49,349 nt of DNA from Bacteroidales bacterium Phil6 (GTDB lineage: Bacteria; Bacteroidota; Bacteroidia; Bacteroidales; F082): positions 1-49,349 of the forward strand of contig NWBN01000024.1 of assembly GCA_002633315.1 (NCBI GenBank), in the 5' to 3' direction. The position numbers were made by a program, and so were the translations under genes. The notes below the pieces were generated by a model. That model saw nothing but the letters and a program-made list of their open reading frames with translations. It had not been told where the DNA came from and made no database searches. Of this stretch, positions 33,828 through 41,558 are shown piece after piece (position 1 is the stretch's first letter; each line of letters begins with the position of its first letter).

Positions 33828-35438
33828 TTATTTCTTTTCTGCTGCTTTTTTGGCACGCATTCTTCTGTTAAGTGTTTGGATACATTCACGACGCGGAACA
33901 ATGACGGACACGCCTTTATATGCAAGTTCTTCTTTTATCACATTCACGTTCTCTTCATGCTGATTCATCAGAGGCTTGATGACTCTGATATGGTCCGGGT
34001 CAACTCCTAATCCCTTGCAGATGCTTTCTATACGTCCTTCTGCAGATGATTTCTGTCCTCCTGTCATGCCTGTTGTAGAGTTGTCGAGTATCATCACGGT
34101 GATATTGTTGTTGTTGTTAACGGCATCCAAAAGACCTGTCATACCCGAATGTGTGAAAGTAGAATCGCCTATCACAGCCACCACAGGGTCCAATCCGGCT
34201 TCTGAAGCACCTATGGCCATGGTTATACTCGCTCCCATGTCAACGGTACTGTTGATGGACTCCAATGGAGGTGTCGCGCTAAGAGTATAACAGCCGATGT
34301 CACCGAATACTCTGCCTTTGCTGTAACCATCCAATGCTTCGTTCAATGCTTTGAAAGAATCCCAGTGAGGACATCCGTCACAAAGTTTCGGAGGACGCGC
34401 TTTGACCAACTCCGGGATTGGCTCTCCTATTTCTACAGGTATGCCTAATGCCTTGGCAACAAGGTTGGGGTTTAACTCTCCGTCTCTCGGTAAAGTGCCG
34501 TCAAGACGTCCTTTGACTCTCTTGCCTTCTGCCAACAATCCCTTGAGGAGTTCTTCTACAACAGGATAACCCTCTTCCATGACTAAGATTTCTTCACATT
34601 CGTCATAAATCTTTCTAATCATGTCAACAGGTAACGGATATTGACTTATCTTCAATACAGGATAAGGTATCACAGTATCGTTATAGTTTTCTTTAAGGTA
34701 ATTGTATGCCAATCCACAAGCTATAATGCCCAACTTCTTGTCGGTTCCTTCAAAATAACGGTTATATCCACTCTCATGACTTTCCTTGATGAAAGCAGGT
34801 TGCTTTGCCAACAATTCTTTGTATTGTTTCTTGGCAATGGCCGGAAGCAACACAAACTGACGCAGATTGGAGGGCAGATGCAATTCGTTTTGAGATAATA
34901 TTTCACCGCGACAAACTCCCGAACGGGAGTGTGCTAAACGTGTCGTTACTCTCAACAACACCGGAGTACCCATCTTCTCCGACAATTCGAAAGCATAACG
35001 TGTCATGTCGTATGCTTCCTGTTGATTTGAAGGCTCAAGGATTGGGATAAGAGCAAACTTTCCATAAACACGTGAATCTTGTTCATTCTGCGAAGAGTGC
35101 ATAGATGGATCGTCGGCTGATAATACCACCATGCCTCCGTTGGTACCGGTAATGGCTGAGTTGAGGAACGGGTCTGCTGCTACATTCAAACCTACATGTT
35201 TCATGCACACCATCGCTCTCTTGCCGGAATATGACATGCCTATGGCACATTCCATCGCTGTCTTCTCGTTGGCTGACCATAATGCTCTAATACCTGATTC
35301 TCTTGCTTGCTTAGAGCCTTGAATAAATTCCATGATCTCGGTGGATGGAGTACCCGGATATGCATAAACACCTGACAAGCCGGCATCTATAGCACCCTGA
35401 GCAATAGCTTCATCTCCAAGTAATAAGACTTTTTTCAT
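33828..35438 (-). CDS. iorA: Indolepyruvate ferredoxin oxidoreductase, alpha subunit, without ferredoxin domain
   Basis: 536 residues. N-terminal pyrimidine domain LLGDEAIAQGAIDAG..YPGTPSTEI. The C-terminal thiamine-diphosphate domain has LCDGCPHWDSF, GDIGCYTL, and GDSTFTHSG..LDNSTTGMTGGQ (GD-S ... N motif). Archaeal IorA proteins end with a ferredoxin-like domain carrying two [4Fe-4S] sites; here the chain stops after RMRAKKAAEKK with no cysteine cluster, so electrons must leave through another site or protein. First gene of a two-gene operon, read away from the OlsF-like gene. Confidence 0.94.
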   Translation of the reverse strand: MKKVLLLGDEAIAQGAIDAGLSGVYAYPGTPSTEIMEFIQGSKQARESGIRALWSANEKTAMECAIGMSYSGKRAMVCMKHVGLNVAADPFLNSAITGTNGGMVVLSADDPSMHSSQNEQDSRVYGKFALIPILEPSNQQEAYDMTRYAFELSEKMGTPVLLRVTTRLAHSRSGVCRGEILSQNELHLPSNLRQFVLLPAIAKKQYKELLAKQPAFIKESHESGYNRYFEGTDKKLGIIACGLAYNYLKENYNDTVIPYPVLKISQYPLPVDMIRKIYDECEEILVMEEGYPVVEELLKGLLAEGKRVKGRLDGTLPRDGELNPNLVAKALGIPVEIGEPIPELVKARPPKLCDGCPHWDSFKALNEALDGYSKGRVFGDIGCYTLSATPPLESINSTVDMGASITMAIGASEAGLDPVVAVIGDSTFTHSGMTGLLDAVNNNNNITVMILDNSTTGMTGGQKSSAEGRIESICKGLGVDPDHIRVIKPLMNQHEENVNVIKEELAYKGVSVIVPRRECIQTLNRRMRAKKAAEKK

Positions 35439-35494
35439 TTCAATATTTATTATTATGTTTATAATTCTTTGAAGTCTCGTATTTTCTGAAAATG

Positions 35495-35502
35495 CAAATT
35501 TA
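35495..35502 (-). promoter_or_regulatory. Probable -7 box of iorAB
   Basis: Minus strand TAAATTTG followed by C, about 57 bases before the iorA ATG. No clear -33 element. It lies in the divergent gap with the olsF-like promoter. Confidence 0.5.
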
Positions 35503-35628
35503 CATTTTTTTTAAATCTGTCAGTAATTAATATGAAAATTATTTGCTTTTGTTATATCGTTATTGTCTTTTTAAACAGACCTTTTTTTCGTTTAGTTAAA
35601 AAATATTTTTTTATCTTGAAAAATACTG

Positions 35629-35636
35629 TAATTTTG
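35629..35636 (+). promoter_or_regulatory. -7 box for the OlsF-like gene
   Basis: TAATTTTG followed by C, 18 bases before the ATG at 35654. It argues against the TTG start at 35645 that would lie at the transcription start. Confidence 0.55.
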
Positions 35637-35653
35637 CCCGGATTTTGAGAAAT

Positions 35654-37456
35654 ATGAAAAAACTTATCACTAAGTCTCAGATTTGTGATTTTTTAAAAGT
35701 CAAGAATCCTTTGATGAAACCTGTTGTAGGTCTTGTAATGGGATTACTTGGAGTTAATAAAATCAACAGGTTATATTCTCCTTCAGCAGATTTTCATGGT
35801 GGAGAGTTTATAACACACATGCTTGGAGTTTATAATGTTACTTATGATGATGTGCATGCCGAGTTGGCATCGTTGCCTGAGACAGGAGGTTTTATTGTAG
35901 TCAGTAATCATCCTTTTGGAGCGATAGAGGGTATTATTCTTTATGACGCTATTTCCAAGGTGCGCCCTGATGTCCGAATAATGGCTAATTTTCTGCTTTC
36001 TTATATCCCTAATCTTAAAGATATTTTTATTCCAGTAAATCCATTTACTGAGAATCCGGAGTGGCGCAGTAGTGTAGGTGGTGTTAAGGCTGTCATGCGT
36101 CATCTTTCTGAGGGAAAACCACTCGGAGTGTTTCCTGCCGGTGAAGTGTCCCGTTATCACGGGCATGATTATCCGGAGGATATAGAATGGTCGGAATCTG
36201 TTTGTAAGATAATACGGAAGTTTAATGTTCCGGTCATACCTGTTTATTTCGATGGTACCAACTCCCGTAAATTTTATTTGTGTTCGAAGATAAGTTCTAT
36301 GCTTGCCACAGCACTTCTTCCGAGAGAATTGCTAAATAAACGTAATAAACATTTTACCTTTAAGATTGGCAAACCTGTTACGGCGGCAGAGCTGGAGGGC
36401 TTCGATAATACTAAAGACCTCGCTGCTTTTCTTCGTAGTCGCAGTTATGCTCTTGAAGCTAATATTCCTGTAGCCAATGCAAAATACAGAAATAACACAC
36501 CTCAGTTGATAGACCCTCCACGCCGATCTTCATTGATGGTAAACGAACTTCGTAGGATACGTAGATCGTCGTTGTTGTTTTCCTATGGTGATTATGAGTG
36601 TTATCTTGCTGATTATGACAAAATACCTAATCTTATTCATGAGATAGGACGTCGCAGAGAAGAGTCTTTCCGGGCCATAGGTGAGGGCAGTGGAAAAAAA
36701 CTTGACTTAGATGATTTTGATACCTGTTATAAGCATTTGATACTTTGGAATATTAAAGATAATAGTCTGGCAGGTGGATATCGTCTCGGTTTTGGAGATG
36801 TGATAATGAGAGATAAGGGGATGTCCGGCTTTTATGTTAATACTCTTTTCGATATGGACGACAGAATGTCGGAATGCCTTGAAAATACCATAGAATTAGG
36901 GCGATCTTTTATTTCTGTTGATTATCAGAAAGATGTCTTCCCTCTCATGTTGCTTTTCAAAGGTTTGATGATGATAGTGACACGATATGATAAGATGAAG
37001 TATTTTTTGGGACCGGTCAGCATTAGCAGTTGGTATCCTAAATTTTACCAGAGCCTCATGGTTCATTATACTGAGAAATACCATTCTTTTTCGGATATGG
37101 AAAATCTTGTAAATCCTCATAATCCTTTTGTCAAAGATTTTCTGAAAGTAGATATCGATGCTCTTATGCCAAAAACTGTTGTTGACACTGTCGATAAGTT
37201 TGACCGTTATATGATGCGCATTAGCAATGGTGATTATCGTATGCCAACATTGTTTAAAAAATATCTTAAATATAATGCCAAATTGATGTGTTTCAATATA
37301 GATCCCGATTTTAATGATACACTCGACGGCCTGTTCCTTCTTCGTTTTGACGACTTCCCTGCCGATGAGTTACTTATGCTTATGCGGGATTGTAATGATG
37401 AAGAAAAAGAAATATTTTTAAAACGTTTTGGAAAATCTTTAGATGATATTAAATAA
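35654..37456 (+). CDS. olsF: Bifunctional acyltransferase of OlsF type (aminolipid synthesis)
   Basis: 600 residues from the ATG at 35654. The N-terminal ~280 residues are a lysophospholipid-acyltransferase domain like hemolysin/OlsA proteins: VSNHPFGAIEG (near residue 85) and FPAGEVSR (near 162). The C-terminal ~300 residues are a GNAT-like domain of the OlsB kind (RRREESFRAIGEGSG, then YKHLILWN, AGGYRLGFG, SGFYVNTLFD, ELGRSFI). This two-domain order matches OlsF, in which the C-terminal part N-acylates an amino acid (ornithine or glycine) with a 3-hydroxy fatty acid and the N-terminal part adds the second, ester-linked fatty acid. It is followed by a cysteate-synthase-like gene with its own promoter. 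The amino acid used cannot be read from the sequence. The symbol is by similarity. Confidence 0.78.
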   Translation: MKKLITKSQICDFLKVKNPLMKPVVGLVMGLLGVNKINRLYSPSADFHGGEFITHMLGVYNVTYDDVHAELASLPETGGFIVVSNHPFGAIEGIILYDAISKVRPDVRIMANFLLSYIPNLKDIFIPVNPFTENPEWRSSVGGVKAVMRHLSEGKPLGVFPAGEVSRYHGHDYPEDIEWSESVCKIIRKFNVPVIPVYFDGTNSRKFYLCSKISSMLATALLPRELLNKRNKHFTFKIGKPVTAAELEGFDNTKDLAAFLRSRSYALEANIPVANAKYRNNTPQLIDPPRRSSLMVNELRRIRRSSLLFSYGDYECYLADYDKIPNLIHEIGRRREESFRAIGEGSGKKLDLDDFDTCYKHLILWNIKDNSLAGGYRLGFGDVIMRDKGMSGFYVNTLFDMDDRMSECLENTIELGRSFISVDYQKDVFPLMLLFKGLMMIVTRYDKMKYFLGPVSISSWYPKFYQSLMVHYTEKYHSFSDMENLVNPHNPFVKDFLKVDIDALMPKTVVDTVDKFDRYMMRISNGDYRMPTLFKKYLKYNAKLMCFNIDPDFNDTLDGLFLLRFDDFPADELLMLMRDCNDEEKEIFLKRFGKSLDDIK

Positions 37457-37535
37457 TCATTATATTGATTTTTAGATATTTATATTGTAATTCCTATAGA
37501 ATATGGATTTTTTTGAACAAAATGCTAAATAGTAT

Positions 37536-37550
37536 GTACTATTATAGTAC
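37536..37550. promoter_or_regulatory. Palindrome near the -33 region of the cysteate-synthase-like gene
   Basis: Inverted repeat GTACTAT / ATAGTAC with one central base, about 20 bases upstream of the -7 box at 37570. A candidate operator; no regulator is identified. Confidence 0.4.
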
Positions 37551-37569
37551 GTTGTTTTACTATTTTTTG

Positions 37570-37577
37570 TATATTTG
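37570..37577 (+). promoter_or_regulatory. -7 box for the cysteate-synthase-like gene
   Basis: TATATTTG followed by C, 29 bases before the ATG at 37607. The -33 element is not clear and may be part of the palindrome. Confidence 0.6.
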
Positions 37578-37606
37578 CAAACTGTTAATATAAAAAATGA
37601 ATTAAA

Positions 37607-38899
37607 ATGTTTGAACCCACAGAATATGAGATAAAGTCTGTTGCTACAGGTAAAGTATGCAAAGATTTAGGTTGGATGCTTGATTTTCCGGAAGAGAAAA
37701 ATCCGGGCATGATACGTACGTTATATGCCAAGAAACAGTTGAATGTTAAGAGTGATGTGGAATTGGGAATTTATCGTTATTCCGATTGGCTGCCGGTAAA
37801 TAATATTTTGAAGAAGGCTTCCGCACCTGTGACGTATAAAAGCAAGGCATTGGCAGAGAAATTGGGTTTAAGCAACCTGTATATTACTTTCAACGGATAT
37901 TATCCGGAGATAGGAGCGATGATGTGTACTTGTTCTTTTAAGGAGATGGAAGCATTCTCTGTATGTGCCAGACTTCCTGAAAACAAGAAGAATGAGGTTT
38001 TGGTGGTGTCATCTGCAGGCAATACGGCAAGGGCTTTTGCTCAGGTGTGTTCAGACAACAATATTAAGTTATTGCTTACGGTACCTCAGGACAATATTTC
38101 ATCGTTGTGGTTTGAGAAGCCGTTGAATCCTTGTGTCAAACTGCTTACTACTGAACATGGAAGTGACTATTTCGATGCTATAAGTCTTGGTAATGTGGTG
38201 TGTGAGATGGATGGTTTCTTTGCAGAGGGCGGAGCTAAAAATATTGCTCGTCGTGATGGTATGGGAACAACCATGTTGTCTGCCACTACGTTTATTGGAC
38301 GTCTTCCCGATTATTATTTCCAGGCTGTGGGCAGCGGAACCGGAGCCATAGCTGCCTGGGAGGCAAATCTTCGTTTTATAGAAGACGGTCGTTTCGGTAG
38401 TAATAAGACACGTTTGTTCGTGTCTCAAAACAGACCTTTTGTTCCTATGTATGAGGCATGGAAACAAAAATCGCGTGCCATGCTGCCTTATGACCCGGAT
38501 GAGGCTCGTCATGATGCCAATAGTATTTTTGCCTGTGTGTTGTCAAATCGTAAACCTCCTTATTCTATTGTAGGAGGTCTGTATGATGCTCTCGTTGATA
38601 CTGATGGTGATATTCTTGCTGTCGATAATGAAGATGCTGTCAAGGCTGCAGCATTATTCGAAAATCTTGAAGGCATTGATATTCATCCGGCTGCCGCTGT
38701 GGCTACAGCTTCTTTGATTCAGGCTTTGGATGATAACCGTATTGAGAAAGATGCTGTCATAATGCTTAATATCACCGGAGGTGGAGAACGCCGCTTTAAG
38801 GCAAATCATGATATCTGGTATCTGAAACCGTCTTTTACTTTCGATGTTAATGCTGATAAAGAAGAAGTGTTCAGAGCAGTCAGAAGTCTTCGCTTTTGA
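37607..38899 (+). CDS. Threonine-synthase-fold PLP enzyme, likely cysteate synthase
   Basis: 430 residues. The fold type II PLP layout is visible: the Schiff-base Lys in CTCSFKEMEAF (threonine synthase has SFKDR), SSAGNTARAFA (phosphate/PLP ring), and glycine-rich AVGSGTGAIAAWE followed by the late NITGGGERR. The N-terminus (EYEIKSVATGKVCKDLGWML) is unlike the zinc-ribbon or long N-domain of common threonine synthases. The overall form agrees with the cysteate synthase-like branch, which makes L-cysteate from O-phosphoserine and sulfite; in Bacteroidota this feeds capnine-type sulfonolipids. The OlsF-like gene upstream fits a lipid role, but both have their own promoter. A true threonine synthase or another beta-replacement enzyme remains possible. 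Confidence 0.7.
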   Translation: MFEPTEYEIKSVATGKVCKDLGWMLDFPEEKNPGMIRTLYAKKQLNVKSDVELGIYRYSDWLPVNNILKKASAPVTYKSKALAEKLGLSNLYITFNGYYPEIGAMMCTCSFKEMEAFSVCARLPENKKNEVLVVSSAGNTARAFAQVCSDNNIKLLLTVPQDNISSLWFEKPLNPCVKLLTTEHGSDYFDAISLGNVVCEMDGFFAEGGAKNIARRDGMGTTMLSATTFIGRLPDYYFQAVGSGTGAIAAWEANLRFIEDGRFGSNKTRLFVSQNRPFVPMYEAWKQKSRAMLPYDPDEARHDANSIFACVLSNRKPPYSIVGGLYDALVDTDGDILAVDNEDAVKAAALFENLEGIDIHPAAAVATASLIQALDDNRIEKDAVIMLNITGGGERRFKANHDIWYLKPSFTFDVNADKEEVFRAVRSLRF

Positions 38900-38924
38900 A
38901 TGATTTGATTGTTCTAATGATATC

Positions 38925-38959
38925 GACGTGTATGCTTCTTGTTCGTACACGTCTTTTTT
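38925..38959 (+). terminator. Terminator after the cysteate-synthase-like gene
   Basis: Stem GACGTGTA / TACACGTC extended by a wobble and a G-C pair, then TTTTTTG. About 25 bases past the stop. Confidence 0.8.
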
Positions 38960-39290
38960 GTTTTATCAATTAATGTCCTATTTGATTTGACATATTAAGA
39001 AGGCTTTCCGGTATGATTTTACTCGTAGATGTTATTTCTATCTGATAAATTTTAAACTACCAATGTTATTTTATGATATTTCAGAGACGTTATATCATGG
39101 CATCTTTACATTATAATATCGAATTATGACAATATATTTTAATTGATTGATTGTCAAAATATAAGTTTTTAGGCTGATTTGTGACAATATAAATTTGATT
39201 TTCATAATATTATGAATAAACTCAAAAATTTTACTGATGCCAATGAAAAAATTCAATTACACACTTTTTGAAACCTTCTATTAATTAATA
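38960..39290. other. Gene-free AT-rich stretch
   Basis: About 330 bases between two terminators of converging genes. Only AT-rich sequence without promoter boxes, hairpins of note or a convincing small ORF. Confidence 0.5.
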
Positions 39291-39337
39291 AAAAACATCC
39301 GGAAAGTAAATTGTTTAGTTGTTAAACTTTCCGGATG
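39291..39337 (-). terminator. Terminator of the T9SS/Omp28-like gene
   Basis: 12-bp perfect inverted repeat CATCCGGAAAGT / ACTTTCCGGATG (39296-39307 and 39326-39337), followed on the minus strand by a T run. It lies about 65 bases past the stop at 39404. Confidence 0.9.
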
Positions 39338-39403
39338 CACCTTGAATTATATGACTAATTGTTCATTTTACAACTTTTGTATGAAGTTGGCAATGACGGA
39401 ATA

Positions 39404-41434
39404 TTAATGTGTAATGACTAATTTCTTACTTGAACTGTATCCGTTTGCATTCACTATGTTCATGAAATAAACACCCGTGTCGTATTTTGAAGTGTTCAGT
39501 TCAATATTGTTTCCTCTTACTTGAATACGGTCAACCAAAACTCCTACACAATTGAATATGCTGATAAAACGTATTTCGGTATTGTTGACGATATTTACAT
39601 GGTTGTTAGCGGGATTGGGATAGATGCTGCAATGGTTTTCAATGATATTGTCTTCAATACTCAATGTGTTGAGTAGTCCTGTAACAGATCTTACTGAAGT
39701 AACATTTTCTCCGTAAATTGCAGAGATTTCGGCTATATAGAAAATGCCGCTTTCCGAAGGGAATGTGTATTCGAGTTCAGTGATGCCTTCTGCAACTAAT
39801 TCCGAGTTGAGATAAACATTGTATCCTACAGGATTTCCCGATTCAGGGGAATCCCAACTGATGGTCATTGTATTGTTATCGTTTTCTGTCATTTGTAGAT
39901 TCTGTACAGGATAAGGATGTTCGGTGTATTCATACAGAAAATGACTGTTGTATATTTCTTTTATTGCATAATCTTGTAGCCATACTGAAACCTCGAGATC
40001 ATCCATCTCTTCCACATTTGTTGTTGACATGTCATAAGTAAATTCCAATCTGGTATAATCTCCTCCGTTGATGCTGACAGTACTGCCTTGTGCATCAGGT
40101 AACATTTTCATCATGATATGGTGGAATTCGGTTTCACCGTTGCTACCGACATTGTCATGAGTAGTCTTTTCATTAACGGAAACGAAAGCGGTTACATTGT
40201 TCATGTCAATGTACGACATGATATCGACAATAATTGTAATAACGGAGCCGTCAACTGTAAAAGCGCCTCTGATGTCTGCATAAGCCGGTGTGTTGTATTG
40301 CACGTCAAATACATCTTGTGAAACGGCAGTAGTACCTTGATCTATTCCGTCAATAAAGGTTTGGGGTACTGCCATTACTCCATAATAATATCTTCTTATT
40401 GCGCCTTCGTTTGTATAGTAAGGGTCACCGCTGCCGGGCCAGTTCATCGGATATTTAGTATAAGAGAATTTGCCGGGATTGTTATTGGTGAGAGTAAGCA
40501 TCGAAATGTTTGTAGAAACGCATGGTCCGCAGGTGGAACTGGAGAAATGTTCTATCATCGGGATTTTTTGCGTGGTGCCGTATGAAATGGCTATTGTCTT
40601 GGTTAGGGTGTTGTTGGATATGTTATCATCTTCTAAACCATTTACTAAAATGATGTTTATTGTAAGAGGGTATGTCCCCGGGTCAAGTTTTTGAGGGATC
40701 TCGAAACTGAGAGACTGCGATTCAAGACTTGCAATGTTTACTTCAAAATTCTCTGTAATCATGTCAAATCCTTCAAATTGATAATTTGCTTCAATTGATG
40801 TTATGGGAGTTACACCGTAATTGTAAACCTTGAAATCTACATTGATATCACCGACTCCGATAATGGCGTCTGTATCGATAGATGAGAGTGCGATATCGAG
40901 GTTTTCCTGTGAGAAGATTTTGATGTCGTCAAAATACCAGTTATTGATAAAATAACTGGATCCACTGTAAAAAATACAGAACATTACATTGGATTGACCG
41001 ATATCTTCAGTGCTGATGTTCTGTGCTACTGAGTATAGACCGTTGTCAGAATAAACCTCTGACCATGCTTCATTCCATGTTGTGCCATTATCTGAGGATG
41101 TTGCTATACCTAAAATATGTGTGTCTGAATAATTGTCTAAGTAATGATTGAATGTGAAAACAACATTGGAAACACCGCTAAGGTCAACGGCAGGTGTAAC
41201 CAAACGCGAAATGCCGGTAAATGCAGGTCTGTATTCCAATTTCATTTCATTGGCAGAACCTCCGGCATTGTTGGAAGTTGATACCGACCAGTTGGATATT
41301 CCTTCTCCCATAATAGACCATCCTTCGGGCAGTGTGGCATCATTGAAAGACTCTGAAATGAAATCTGTTCTGTTTTGAGCCATCATTGTTATTGAAAGCA
41401 AAATGGCAGATATTAATAGTAATGATTTCTTCAT
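39404..41434 (-). CDS. T9SS-secreted protein with Omp28/thioredoxin-like domain
   Basis: 676 residues, Sec signal MKKSLLLISAILLSITMMAQ. First a choice-of-anchor J/MAM-like lectin domain (ESFNDATLPEGW ... WYFDDIKIFS), then a CARDB-like segment (VYNYGVTPITSIEANY). The middle is an Omp28-type domain with a thioredoxin-like CxxC in SSSTCGPCVS and a substrate cis-Pro in VMAVPQTFIDG, so it may be redox active outside the cell. A fibronectin-III domain (MTISWDSPESGNPVGYNVYLN) and a type A T9SS sorting domain (IYPNPANNHVNI ... GVYFMNI ... KKLVITH) end it. Monocistronic with its own promoter and terminator. Codon use is ordinary for the region, unlike the T9SS gene at the window start. Confidence 0.92.
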   Translation of the reverse strand: MKKSLLLISAILLSITMMAQNRTDFISESFNDATLPEGWSIMGEGISNWSVSTSNNAGGSANEMKLEYRPAFTGISRLVTPAVDLSGVSNVVFTFNHYLDNYSDTHILGIATSSDNGTTWNEAWSEVYSDNGLYSVAQNISTEDIGQSNVMFCIFYSGSSYFINNWYFDDIKIFSQENLDIALSSIDTDAIIGVGDINVDFKVYNYGVTPITSIEANYQFEGFDMITENFEVNIASLESQSLSFEIPQKLDPGTYPLTINIILVNGLEDDNISNNTLTKTIAISYGTTQKIPMIEHFSSSTCGPCVSTNISMLTLTNNNPGKFSYTKYPMNWPGSGDPYYTNEGAIRRYYYGVMAVPQTFIDGIDQGTTAVSQDVFDVQYNTPAYADIRGAFTVDGSVITIIVDIMSYIDMNNVTAFVSVNEKTTHDNVGSNGETEFHHIMMKMLPDAQGSTVSINGGDYTRLEFTYDMSTTNVEEMDDLEVSVWLQDYAIKEIYNSHFLYEYTEHPYPVQNLQMTENDNNTMTISWDSPESGNPVGYNVYLNSELVAEGITELEYTFPSESGIFYIAEISAIYGENVTSVRSVTGLLNTLSIEDNIIENHCSIYPNPANNHVNIVNNTEIRFISIFNCVGVLVDRIQVRGNNIELNTSKYDTGVYFMNIVNANGYSSSKKLVITH

Positions 41435-41462
41435 ATATTTTTTATTTTAAGATAATTATCCA

Positions 41463-41492
41463 CAAATATAATATAAACTAATGAATTGTCAA
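41463..41492 (-). promoter_or_regulatory. Promoter of the Omp28-like gene
   Basis: Minus strand TTG at 41492-41490, 19 bases, TATATTTG at 41470-41463. About 29 bases before the ATG at 41434. Confidence 0.7.
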
Positions 41493-41505
41493 TAGATTAA
41501 TTAAA

Positions 41506-41540
41506 AAAAACTGTCGGAAATTTATTTTTCGACAGTTTTT
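41506..41540 (-). terminator. Terminator of the carboxyltransferase gene
   Basis: Inverted repeat AAAAACTGTCG / CGACAGTTTTT, with further A/T pairs toward the loop (about 15 pairs). A and T runs on both sides let it work in either direction. It lies about 19 bases past the stop at 41559. Confidence 0.85.
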
Positions 41541-41558
41541 CACGAAGTATGATAATAT

